A stretch of DNA of 64,000 nt from Tardiphaga alba. GTDB lineage: Bacteria; Pseudomonadota; Alphaproteobacteria; Rhizobiales; Xanthobacteraceae. The notes below the pieces were generated by a model. It ran no database searches and had not been told where the DNA came from. It saw only the letters and a program-made list of their open reading frames with translations. The position numbers were made by a program, and so were the translations under genes. The stretch's first letter is position 1. Every line of letters starts with the position of its first letter. The stretch covers positions 1,381,001-1,445,000 of the forward strand of contig NZ_CP036498.1 in NCBI RefSeq assembly GCF_018279705.1, read 5' to 3'. Below, in pieces: positions 36,548-45,058 of this stretch.

Positions 36548-37741
36548 ATGGTTCTCATGGTTAAGGCCGCCTTTACCAATCGGTCTGGTCTGGCGGACGG
36601 GGTGGCCGAGGCTACCGCGGTGAACGCTGTCGTCGATTCATCGGCTCTGCCCGCCGGGACATCGCAGCGTCATGTGATCTGCCTGGGTGCCGGTGCCGAG
36701 ATGCAATGTGGTGTCGGCCATTTCACGCAAAAGCTGTCCGATGCGCTCGATGCTCTTGATCCCGGCATGCGGATCGATGTGAGCTTCACGCGCGCGCGCG
36801 GCACGCTCGGTGAGTTCTGGCGCGCCTTGCGCGGCGCGCGCACCGTCACCTGCAATTTCCCGATCGTCAGCTGGAAGCGCGTCGTGTTGCGGCCGCTGGC
36901 GGCACTGGCACTGGCGCGCCTGCGCGGCCGCCGCGTGGTCGTCATTCAGCACGAGTGGGATTCGCTGCACTGGGCCCGCCGGTTGACCTATATCCCGGCG
37001 TTGCTGCTGGCCAATCGGATCGTCGTATTCTCGCTGTTGGTGAAGCGCCAGCTGGCTGCGGACCCCGTGGTCGGCTGGCTGGCTGGCCGCTGCGTACTGG
37101 CGCCATTGCCGCCGAATATCGTGACGCCCCCGCATATCGCGGACTCGCCGCTGCGTCAGCGCATGATCGCAGCGAAGCGCGACGGGCAACTGATCGTCGG
37201 TCATTTCGGCTCGATCTATCCCGGCAAGCAGCCGGAGGCCGTCCTCGCGATCGGTGCGGCGCTCAAGACGCGGGGCGCCAAGCCGCTGCTTGTCTATATC
37301 GGCTCCTTCATCCGCGGCACAGATCGTATCGAAGAGATGTTCCACGCAAAGGCGGAAGCGCTCGGTATTGCGTCGGATGTCGTGGTCAGTGGCTTCATCG
37401 AGTCCGATGCCGAGATGTTCGGCCTGTTCGAGCAGGTCGACGCATTCTGCTATCAGTTGGACGAGGGGCTGACGGCCCGTCGCGCCAGCATCATCGCCGC
37501 TGCTCAATCAGGGCGCCCGATCGTGGTGACCGCTCCCGAAGATGTTCATGAATTCGACCATCACCCCCGCTTTCGCGAGATGATCGATCGCGGCACGATT
37601 ACGCTCGTGGCGCGCGACGCGGATGCCGATGGCTATGCGCGTGCAATTCTCGAATCCGTTCGCACGGCGCCATCGGACGCGGCCATCGATGCGCAGGCAT
37701 GGTGGGACGATACGGCGCGCGCGATCTACGCCGAGGTCTGA
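36548..37741 (+). CDS. GT4-like glycosyltransferase
   Basis: A 397-residue protein with a GT-B fold. CLGAGAEMQCGVGHFTQKL gives the N-terminal glycine-rich element, VIQHEWDSLHWARRL the acceptor side, and HFGSIYPGKQPEAVLAIGAA with GFIESDAEMFGLFEQVDAF the nucleotide-sugar domain. It probably adds a sugar to the lipid-linked repeat unit in the cytosol. Start ATG 36548 (MVLMVKAAF) or 36557. The 3' end overlaps the O-antigen-ligase-like gene tail-to-tail by 16 bases. Confidence 0.85.
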   Translation: MVLMVKAAFTNRSGLADGVAEATAVNAVVDSSALPAGTSQRHVICLGAGAEMQCGVGHFTQKLSDALDALDPGMRIDVSFTRARGTLGEFWRALRGARTVTCNFPIVSWKRVVLRPLAALALARLRGRRVVVIQHEWDSLHWARRLTYIPALLLANRIVVFSLLVKRQLAADPVVGWLAGRCVLAPLPPNIVTPPHIADSPLRQRMIAAKRDGQLIVGHFGSIYPGKQPEAVLAIGAALKTRGAKPLLVYIGSFIRGTDRIEEMFHAKAEALGIASDVVVSGFIESDAEMFGLFEQVDAFCYQLDEGLTARRASIIAAAQSGRPIVVTAPEDVHEFDHHPRFREMIDRGTITLVARDADADGYARAILESVRTAPSDAAIDAQAWWDDTARAIYAEV

Positions 37742-39111
37742 GCGGCGATGCGGTCGTCGCGCGCATCCGGCTTGAGGCGGAAGCGCGACAGGTAATGCAA
37801 CCCGGCGACGGCGATGACGAACAGGAACCAGATCGGATTTTGCTTATCCAGCAGGAACGTTTCCATCGTCGATAGATAGATTCCGAACAGCCACACGGTC
37901 AGCAGGAAATGCGCCAGCGGCTGGTTCTGGTCGCCGTCCTGGATGCGCTGATAGTCGCGCAGCGGCATATAGAGCAGGGCGGCGAGGGCCAGCATCAGGC
38001 CGGGGAAGCCGATGCTCAAGGCGAGTTCGAGATATCCGTTATGGCTGTGCGAGGCATCGGTGGCCCATTCGAAGGCCGAGCCGATCGTGGTCTGGTTGGC
38101 CGGGTTGTTCCAGAACGCGCCATAGCCATAGCCGAAGATCGGACGCCCAAAGAATCCCGTCAGCGCAAATTCCCAGATGCCGGTGCGGCCGGTGAATGTC
38201 GTGTCGATCGGCAGTGTCGCGACGATGCCGGCAAGGGCGGGGCTGATCGCCGACCCCACCGCCAGCACGTTCATGAGAAGGAGCGGGGCGAAGCAGATCG
38301 CGCATTTCATCGCGAAGCCACGCACGCGCGAGACGATCTGCACCAGCAGCAGGATGGCAACGCAGAAGCCGGTCGAGCTCTTGCCGCCGGAATTGAGCAT
38401 GAAGATCACGGCGGCTGCCGTGATCAAGATGCCAGCCACCGTGAGTTCGGTGCGGATCAGATAGAGCCCGAGATAGATCAGGATCGCCATCACCGGTGCG
38501 GCGATGTTCTTGTGCGAGAAGGCGCCACGCCAGTCACCGTCGAGATTGGCTTCCACGGCGTCCCTGATGGAGTGGATCGCGTAGTCGGGAATCAGCAGCA
38601 GGCCGAGATAGCAGATCGCCAGGAGAAGGCCTGCGGAAATGGCGAGGCACAGATTGAGTTGCGCGCGGCTCGATGGCAGCAGCGGGATCATAAAGGCGAG
38701 CGCGGTGACGCTGGCCGTCAGCGTGAAGCGCTGGAGCGACAATCCCGGCAGGTGAGACGCCACGATATTGATCAGCATCCAGGCCACAAAGGCGATATTG
38801 ACCGGCGTCCCTAGCGATCGCAGCGCCGGTAGGCTGTCACTGGCGCAGAGGGCGACAGCCAGCAGCGCCAGCGAACCGAAGGTGATGTAGGTGGTGGCGA
38901 GCTGCCCGGTCGCGATCTCGGTCAGGCTGGTATTTTGGAGATTGGCGAAAGGCTCGAAGGTCAGCCAGATCAGCAGCAGCGAGCCGATCACGATGCAGCA
39001 GCGGATGAACGCGATGAGGCCTGCATTGTTGATCGGTGCCGACAGGGCGGGCGCCTGCATCCGCAATCCGTCGGTGTGGTCGAACGGAGGATGATGTCCG
39101 CTACTCGCCAT
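37726..39111 (-). CDS. O-antigen ligase-like membrane protein
   Basis: A 461-residue protein with about 11-12 membrane segments and the Wzy_C signature: FGRPIFGYGYGAFWNNP followed by ASHSHNGYLELALSIGFPGL, the large periplasmic loop used by O-antigen ligases and polymerases. It either polymerises or ligates the repeat unit at the outer face of the inner membrane. It starts four bases after the stop of the upstream GT2 gene (ATG 39111; ATG 39060 possible), so the two are one unit. Confidence 0.88.
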   Translation of the reverse strand: MASSGHHPPFDHTDGLRMQAPALSAPINNAGLIAFIRCCIVIGSLLLIWLTFEPFANLQNTSLTEIATGQLATTYITFGSLALLAVALCASDSLPALRSLGTPVNIAFVAWMLINIVASHLPGLSLQRFTLTASVTALAFMIPLLPSSRAQLNLCLAISAGLLLAICYLGLLLIPDYAIHSIRDAVEANLDGDWRGAFSHKNIAAPVMAILIYLGLYLIRTELTVAGILITAAAVIFMLNSGGKSSTGFCVAILLLVQIVSRVRGFAMKCAICFAPLLLMNVLAVGSAISPALAGIVATLPIDTTFTGRTGIWEFALTGFFGRPIFGYGYGAFWNNPANQTTIGSAFEWATDASHSHNGYLELALSIGFPGLMLALAALLYMPLRDYQRIQDGDQNQPLAHFLLTVWLFGIYLSTMETFLLDKQNPIWFLFVIAVAGLHYLSRFRLKPDARDDRIAAQTSA

Positions 39112-39115
39112 CGCG

Positions 39116-40081
39116 TTACGCCGATTTCGCCTTGTAGGGTTGCGGCTCGATGCCGATAGCGGCCAGCACGCCGCCGACAGCCACGGTGATAGGATGCATG
39201 GCGATCAGCAGTTTTCGCTCTGTGAGCGCGATGCGTCCGGCACGCCATACCGACAGCGGCAATGTCGCGATCACCCGTGCGAGCAGCGCGATGCGGTCGA
39301 GCGAGGTGCGCGTCACTTTGGCGCGGATCTGATAGTTGATGGCGCCGATCCGCAGCCCGCGCGCAGCGATCCAGCCCGGCTGCGTGCGCACCGGCGGCAC
39401 CGTTTCGGTGATGACGGCTTCGGCAGCCCAGTAGAAGCTCAGGCCGGCGCGCCGGCAGCGCGTGAAAAAGTCGGTGTCGCCGCCGCCCAGGAAGTTGAAC
39501 CGCACGTCGAAAGTCGGTTGTGTCAGTGTCGTGAATACACGGCGTCGGATCAAACAGTTGCCGCTGCCATAGATGATCGGCACCGGGCCGCTCGACATAT
39601 AGGCGGGGCAGAATGCGGGATGCCGGCTGAGGTCGCGCTTGGTGACGTCGTCGAATTGCGGGAACACGGGGCCGCCGACCACATCGGCATCGCTGCTGAT
39701 GGCGGCTTCGATCATGCGATGCAGCCAATCCGGCGCAGCGATCTCGTCGTCATCGATCATCAGCAGCATTTCCGCATTCGGGAACTGCGCCATGGCCGTC
39801 GCAAAGGCCGCATTGATCGCATGGCAGTTGCCCTGCTGCGTCTCGACGACGCATGCGCCGGGCAGTTTGGAACTCTCGAAAAAGTTGAGCGCCGTCGAAA
39901 TGCTGGTGCGGCCAGCATCGTTCTCGACCACCACGACGGCGAACCGGTGCGATGTGCGCTGGGCCTGGACCGAGGCGAGAGTGCGCAGGAGATGTTCGGG
40001 GCGTCGGAAAGCCGGCACGCAGACAACGGCCGTAACGCCTGTTTCTGCCGAGGAATATGCGACTTCACGCGACGCGGTCAT
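39116..40081 (-). CDS. family 2 glycosyltransferase
   Basis: A 321-residue GT-A enzyme. TAVVCVPAFRRPEHLLRTLA opens the nucleotide-binding domain, MLLMIDDDEIAAPDWL carries the DDD (DxD) metal site, and FLGGGDTDFFTRCRRAG is the acceptor-side acidic motif. C-terminal hydrophobic stretches may bind the membrane. It is divergent from the deacetylase gene across 266 bases (40082-40347), an AT-rich region where promoters for both directions should lie. Confidence 0.9.
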   Translation of the reverse strand: MTASREVAYSSAETGVTAVVCVPAFRRPEHLLRTLASVQAQRTSHRFAVVVVENDAGRTSISTALNFFESSKLPGACVVETQQGNCHAINAAFATAMAQFPNAEMLLMIDDDEIAAPDWLHRMIEAAISSDADVVGGPVFPQFDDVTKRDLSRHPAFCPAYMSSGPVPIIYGSGNCLIRRRVFTTLTQPTFDVRFNFLGGGDTDFFTRCRRAGLSFYWAAEAVITETVPPVRTQPGWIAARGLRIGAINYQIRAKVTRTSLDRIALLARVIATLPLSVWRAGRIALTERKLLIAMHPITVAVGGVLAAIGIEPQPYKAKSA

Positions 40082-40347
40082 GGAATTACACCCTATCGGA
40101 GATCGGCAGCCGCTTTACACGGAAATCGATCGCTGTCCGTGCTGATCGCGAGTCGGGTATCCGACTTGCGCATCGTGACGCAGCGTGGAAATCTACCGCG
40201 GCACGTCTAAAGCAGCGTTATTTTGAGGTCGCGCAAAGACTATTTGTCGCAAGCGGTATTTTACATGGTTTAAGAGCCGTTAACCGACTGTTACTACACA
40301 TTTCTGTGCTACTGTCCCTCTACTCCAACGAGTTCTCCTTAATCGTA

Positions 40348-41169
40348 ATGCACGTGTCGCTATCCCAGCCTGATGAGCCGTCTGCATCTCCGGTTGCGTC
40401 GCGATCGGGTGTTTGGCCGGACGCGCTGTGGCCGCGATTGTCAGCCCGCGTGCAGCATCGGCTGGCAATGCATGTCGCCGTCGCGCGGAAGCAGATGCGC
40501 AATCCCGGTCCGCTTGTCAGCTTCACCTTCGATGACGTTCCGGTCAGCGCCGCGACGCTGGGTGCCGAGATCCTTGGCGAATATGGCTGCCATGGCACAT
40601 TCTATGTGGCCGGTAGCCTGGCGGGCACGGATGAACCGCTGTGGAGCCACGCCACACGTGAACAACTCCTGACGCTGCATCGCGCCGGGCACGAACTGGC
40701 CTGCCATACCTATACGCATAAGCGCATGTATGAACTCGGGCCTGCCGAGCTCGCGGCAGAAGGCGACCGGAACGAAGCTTTCTTTCGGGCGCTCGATCCG
40801 TCGATCACGCTGCGCAATTTCGCCTATCCCTGGGGCCTCGGCGACTACGGCCACAAGCGCGCATTGGCGGGGCGCTTCCAGACCTGCCGCAGCGTGCAGC
40901 CGGGGATCAATCACGGGCGTATCGATCCCCACTTCCTGCACAGCACGCCGCTGGAAGACGCCCATATCGATGCGGCCGGCGTGGACTGCGCACTGGATGA
41001 CGTGTGTGCCCTGAATGGCTGGCTGATCTTCTACGCGCATGAGGTCGCGACACGATCCGGCGAATTCATCTGCTCGCCGGCGCTGCTCCGGCATGCACTG
41101 GCCGGCGCCGCCGCGCGCAAAATTCAGGTCGCCAGCGTCGCGGAAGCGGTTCGCCTCACAGGTATTTAA
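40348..41169 (+). CDS. polysaccharide deacetylase (NodB/CE4 family)
   Basis: A 273-residue deacetylase. The catalytic base and metal aspartates are in SFTFDDVPVS, the metal histidines in CHTYTHKRMYELG (HxxxH), and the third motif in FAYPWGLGDYG. It should remove acetyl groups from N-acetyl-hexosamines of the polymer or repeat unit. ATG 40348 is the first start after the AT-rich leader; an open frame reaching back to 40057 overlaps the divergent gene and is rejected. No signal peptide is apparent, which favours cytosolic action or an unusual export route. Confidence 0.88.
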   Translation: MHVSLSQPDEPSASPVASRSGVWPDALWPRLSARVQHRLAMHVAVARKQMRNPGPLVSFTFDDVPVSAATLGAEILGEYGCHGTFYVAGSLAGTDEPLWSHATREQLLTLHRAGHELACHTYTHKRMYELGPAELAAEGDRNEAFFRALDPSITLRNFAYPWGLGDYGHKRALAGRFQTCRSVQPGINHGRIDPHFLHSTPLEDAHIDAAGVDCALDDVCALNGWLIFYAHEVATRSGEFICSPALLRHALAGAAARKIQVASVAEAVRLTGI

Positions 41170-41279
41170 CTGAATATTTGCCATTCCCGCGCAATTATCG
41201 GCGCCGCGTCATGGTTAACCCTTCGTAAGGGCGAGACGCGATCGGTGTGTGTTGCGTTGAGGGGCCTCGGGCACGGCGA

Positions 41280-43583
41280 ATGTTCAAGTATGACGAGCCA
41301 GTTGACCGGAGGCCGGATACGCCAGGACGCGATCGTCCGGCGGCCACGACACCTGCGTTCGACCTCACTTATCTGATCCGGCTTCTGCTCCGCCGGGCCG
41401 TCTGGATCATCGGCGCGGCGCTGGCCTGCGCCGTGATCGCCGTGGTGATCGGCAAGAGCCTCACGCCGAAATTCGCCGCCACCACCCAGCTCTATATCGA
41501 TCCGCGCGAACTCCAGCTGGTGGAGCGCGAGCTCACCCCGCGCTCGCAGGACCTGTCTGGCCTGACCATGGTTGCGGAAAGTCAGGTGCGCCTGATGACG
41601 TCGAGCAGCGTGCTGCGCAAGGTCGTCGATGACATGAAGCTGCGCGACGATCCAGAATTCGGCGGCGGCGCCACGCTCGGCTTCCTGTCGCGTCTGTTCG
41701 GCTCCAATACCGATGCGCGCACCCTAGAGATCGACGAACAGGCTGCGGCGATCGATGCGTTGCGACGGCATATCGCGGTCAAGCGCACCGACCGCACCTT
41801 CATCGTCGATATCGAAGTCTGGTCGCGTGATGCGACCAAGGCGGCATTGCTCGCCAATGCGGTCGCCGATGCGTATATGATCGAGTCCAAGGAATCCCAG
41901 GCGGCGGCCGCGCGGCGCGCGACCATCGATCTGTCTGGCCGCCTCAAGGAGCTGCAGGAGCGACTGCGCGTCGCCGAAAACAATCTCGCCGTCTACAAGT
42001 CGCGCAATAATTTCATCGGCTCGCAGGATACCCAGGTCAGCGATCAGCAGCTTTTGTCCGGCGCCCAGCGGCTGGCCAATGCGCAGGCGGCCTTGCTTGA
42101 TGCCAAGGCGCGCTACAGCCAGATCGAGGCAAGCCGCAAGAACGCCACCGATCCCGGCGCCATTCCAGAAGCGATGATGTCGCCGACCATCGCCAATCTG
42201 CGTACTCAGTTCGCCGAAGCCCGCCGCAAGCAGGCCGAATTGATCGGCGAACTCGGCCCGCTGCATCCGGCGCTGCGCATGGCTAATAAGCAGGTCGATG
42301 ATCTCCGCGTGAATATCGGCGAGGAACTCGCGCGCTTCGCCCAGCTCGCGAAGAACGACATCACGCGCGCGCAGGATCTCGAAACGTCGCTGACCAAGGC
42401 GCTCGATGCCCAGAAGCGGCAAAGCTCGGATCTCGGCCAGGCGTCGGTGGAGCTGCGCGAACTCGAGCGCGAAGTCGAAGCCAGCCGCGCCATCTATCAG
42501 TCCTTCCTCAAGCGTTCGCGCGAAACCGAGGAGCAGGAAAGCCTGAACACGTCGAATGCGCGCATCATCGGTGCCGCGACGACGCCGCAGCGGCGCATCT
42601 TCCCGCCGCCCATGAGCCTGCTCGCGATGATCGGCTTCACGCTTGGCGCACTCGGCGCTATGGCATGCATCATCCTGCTCGACCGGTTCGCATGGTTGCT
42701 CGCCCCACTGCCCACCATGGGTCCGCCGCGCGGGCCGGATGGTGGCCGCAAGGCGAAAGCCGAGCCGGTCAGTGTCGTTCAGGCACCTCCGTCGCAGCCG
42801 AAGCCTCAGCCCTTGCCGCAGCACCAGCCGCGCCCGATGCCGGCGCCGGTCGCTCAGCTCTGCGAGCCCGTTTATGTCCGGCTGCAGGAAGCCGATGTGT
42901 TGCGCACCCTGAATGGCATCTTCCCGCTGTCCGGCGGGCCCGACATCGTCCGTCTGGGATGGCCGACCTTGCTCACTGGGCCCGCCTCGCAGCGTTTCGC
43001 CGATGCATCGCTGCGGATGGTGCGGCTTGCCGCAGGCCATTCGCAGAACGGACCGGTGGCGATTGCAGCCACGGGCCCCGGGCGCGACGACCGCACCATA
43101 GTGGCGCTCAACGTCGCGCTGGCCGCGACGCGTACCGGCTGGCGCGTGCTGCTGATCGATGCCGACCGCTCCGCGCAGGCGATCTCCAAGCGCCTCAATT
43201 CGCGGGTCGGACGATCCGGGATGCCGGGTGGCGAGCGGGCCCATATGCCGGCCGTCGATGAGATGAGCGGCGTCGCGATCCAGCGTCTCGATCTCGTTCG
43301 CTTCGAGGACGCCGCACTGGATGCGCTCGCAGCCGCGCGGCGTAGCGGGCTCTATGATCTGATCGTGCTTGATGGTCCCAATGGCCCAGCCGGCGCAGCT
43401 GATCGCCGTCTGCTCGATGCGATTGATGGCGTGTTTGTAGTCGTCCCCGATCGCGTGCCGCCGAAAGACTATGTGCAGGCCGCGACATCAGGGCTCGATG
43501 GCGGTGCGCAGAAGCTGGTGGGCGTCGTGTTCAGTGAACTCGGCGCGCAGCAAGCGCCGGCAGCGCAGCGCCAATACGCCTGA
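41280..43583 (+). CDS. Wzz-type polysaccharide copolymerase with degenerate BY-kinase-like domain
   Basis: A 767-residue inner-membrane protein. Residues 25-60 and about 450-480 are membrane segments around a periplasmic Wzz domain with long coiled coil. A proline-rich linker (about 500-540) leads to a cytosolic CpsD/BY-kinase-like domain. Walker A' (VLLIDADRS) and Walker B (DLIVLDGP) are recognisable, but the P-loop, residues 598-607, reads TGPGRDDRTI and lacks the lysine of GKS/T. The C-terminus has a single tyrosine (QRQYA), not a cluster. Chain-length control is likely, autophosphorylation doubtful. ATG 41280 is taken as start; GTG 41247 is possible. Confidence 0.88.
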   Translation: MFKYDEPVDRRPDTPGRDRPAATTPAFDLTYLIRLLLRRAVWIIGAALACAVIAVVIGKSLTPKFAATTQLYIDPRELQLVERELTPRSQDLSGLTMVAESQVRLMTSSSVLRKVVDDMKLRDDPEFGGGATLGFLSRLFGSNTDARTLEIDEQAAAIDALRRHIAVKRTDRTFIVDIEVWSRDATKAALLANAVADAYMIESKESQAAAARRATIDLSGRLKELQERLRVAENNLAVYKSRNNFIGSQDTQVSDQQLLSGAQRLANAQAALLDAKARYSQIEASRKNATDPGAIPEAMMSPTIANLRTQFAEARRKQAELIGELGPLHPALRMANKQVDDLRVNIGEELARFAQLAKNDITRAQDLETSLTKALDAQKRQSSDLGQASVELRELEREVEASRAIYQSFLKRSRETEEQESLNTSNARIIGAATTPQRRIFPPPMSLLAMIGFTLGALGAMACIILLDRFAWLLAPLPTMGPPRGPDGGRKAKAEPVSVVQAPPSQPKPQPLPQHQPRPMPAPVAQLCEPVYVRLQEADVLRTLNGIFPLSGGPDIVRLGWPTLLTGPASQRFADASLRMVRLAAGHSQNGPVAIAATGPGRDDRTIVALNVALAATRTGWRVLLIDADRSAQAISKRLNSRVGRSGMPGGERAHMPAVDEMSGVAIQRLDLVRFEDAALDALAAARRSGLYDLIVLDGPNGPAGAADRRLLDAIDGVFVVVPDRVPPKDYVQAATSGLDGGAQKLVGVVFSELGAQQAPAAQRQYA

Positions 43584-43589
43584 TCGGCT

Positions 43590-44567
43590 TCACCGCGGCG
43601 GCGTGCGCCGGAACAGTTTGTTGAACACCGCCTGTGATTTCGGGAAGTTGCCGGTGTCGAGTTGCGTCGGCCAGTCGCCGTCCACATTGAAATAGGCGGC
43701 ATAGGCGATATCGGCGTCGTTCTGCACGAACCAGTCGTGCATCTTCTGCACGAAATAGGGATTGTCGCCGAACTGTCCGACGCCCCATTCCGGGTAGCTC
43801 ATCTTCTTGCCATGCGCACGCGCGAAGTCGCGATGCCATTCGAGGCCGTAATCGGCCTTGAGATAGCGGTCGCGCCAGCGTTTCTCTTCATTGCCTGGCC
43901 ATTTGAAGTCATAGACATCCATGCCGATGTAATCGACCACGTCGTCGCCGGGGTAAACGGAATCGGCTGGCAGTTCCTGTCGTCCCCAGTTCGGACACCA
44001 GTCGAATTTGAACTGCGACGAATAGCGCCGGAAGATGCCGACCACATGCCGGAAGGCGCGGATGTAGTCCTGTTCCTGGCCCTTGGCGAACCACGGCGTG
44101 CCGATGCTGTTCATCTCCCAGCCGATGCGGATGATCGCGCGCGGCTGCGCATCCGCAATGGCTTGCGCCGCCGCGGCGAATTCACGGTCATGCAACCCGT
44201 TGGCGACGTCGGCGAGCGGCGTGCCTTTCACCGTCAGTGGAAACGACCAGACCACGTTGCGTGACGGGTTCAGGCGCTGCCACAGCAGCGGCACCCAGCG
44301 ATACTCCGCAAAGTCCGACCATTTGTCATGGGCATAGTAATCGACGGCGAGCGCCGAGCTGCGCGGTTGGTTGAGCTCGTCTTCCCATTTCCGCAGATTG
44401 AATTCACGGCCGCGATCACCCCAGCTGACGAAGGCGCCGGCATATTTGGCGGTGGGCAGCGTCGCGATCGATGGTTCCGGCGCCGCCGTGCCGGATACCG
44501 ACAGCGTGACGGCAAGGCCGAGCAACAATGCGGCGATCACCAGGCGCAGGGTGGTGCGTGCGGACAT
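43590..44567 (-). CDS. GH26-like glycoside hydrolase
   Basis: A 325-residue protein with an N-terminal signal peptide (LRLVIAALLLGLAVTLSVSG, cleavage near TAA|PEP). The TIM-barrel signatures resemble family GH26: IIRIGWEMNSIG places the acid/base glutamate, IGMDVYDFKWPG an inner strand, and SYPEWGVGQFGD the nucleophile glutamate. It probably cleaves the cluster's own polymer in the periplasm to trim or release chains. ATG 44567 is used; a TTG at 44576 overlapping the upstream stop is an alternative, so it appears coupled to the SGNH gene. Confidence 0.83.
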   Translation of the reverse strand: MSARTTLRLVIAALLLGLAVTLSVSGTAAPEPSIATLPTAKYAGAFVSWGDRGREFNLRKWEDELNQPRSSALAVDYYAHDKWSDFAEYRWVPLLWQRLNPSRNVVWSFPLTVKGTPLADVANGLHDREFAAAAQAIADAQPRAIIRIGWEMNSIGTPWFAKGQEQDYIRAFRHVVGIFRRYSSQFKFDWCPNWGRQELPADSVYPGDDVVDYIGMDVYDFKWPGNEEKRWRDRYLKADYGLEWHRDFARAHGKKMSYPEWGVGQFGDNPYFVQKMHDWFVQNDADIAYAAYFNVDGDWPTQLDTGNFPKSQAVFNKLFRRTPPR

Positions 44568-44572
44568 GCGGC

Positions 44573-45058
44573 TCAACGCGACAGGGCCGAAGCGGCGCTC
44601 GACAGCGGCCGCTCGCCGCGCATGGCGGCAGCGATGCGGAGACCGATCATGAGCGCGCCCGGCGCAGTGAGGTGACCGGAATCGAATTGCAGTGGAATGT
44701 CACGGCCCGCATATTCGTCGCAGCGGTTGCCGGGGCAGACGGCGTCATAGACCGAGACATAATCCACGCCCTTGTCGCGGGCCAGCGCACGCAGCGCATG
44801 GTCGCGGTCGCGAATGCCGGCGGTGCGATGCGCCTGCGCGATGCTGTCGTCGCCGCGCAGGATCCCGCTGGCGAGAAGCCGCGGCAGCGCGCCATCATAT
44901 TCCACGATCGGGCCGAGCAGCGTCACCTTCAAGCCGCGGGATGTCAGTTCGTCCAGCGTGTGTGCGAGCGCGGCGATGTCTTCGTCTTTCCACGATGCCG
45001 ACAGCAGCACGCGATCGACCTTGCGGTCGGCGAGGAAGGACTGGAACATCTGGTTCAT
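44573..45058 (-). CDS. SGNH-like C-terminal part of a split acyltransferase
   Basis: A 161-residue segment starting at ATG 45058, whose first bases overlap the stop of the preceding acyltransferase frame (ATGA). It contains VDRVLLSASWKDEDIA and, near its end, FDSGHLTAPGA with the aspartate-histidine pair of the SGNH hydrolase fold, while the matching GDSHAAHLW block with the serine lies at the end of the upstream frame. The two halves are normally one OafA-SGNH polypeptide, so this is either a split gene read by coupling or the result of one missing base. Confidence 0.75.
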   Translation of the reverse strand: MNQMFQSFLADRKVDRVLLSASWKDEDIAALAHTLDELTSRGLKVTLLGPIVEYDGALPRLLASGILRGDDSIAQAHRTAGIRDRDHALRALARDKGVDYVSVYDAVCPGNRCDEYAGRDIPLQFDSGHLTAPGALMIGLRIAAAMRGERPLSSAASALSR

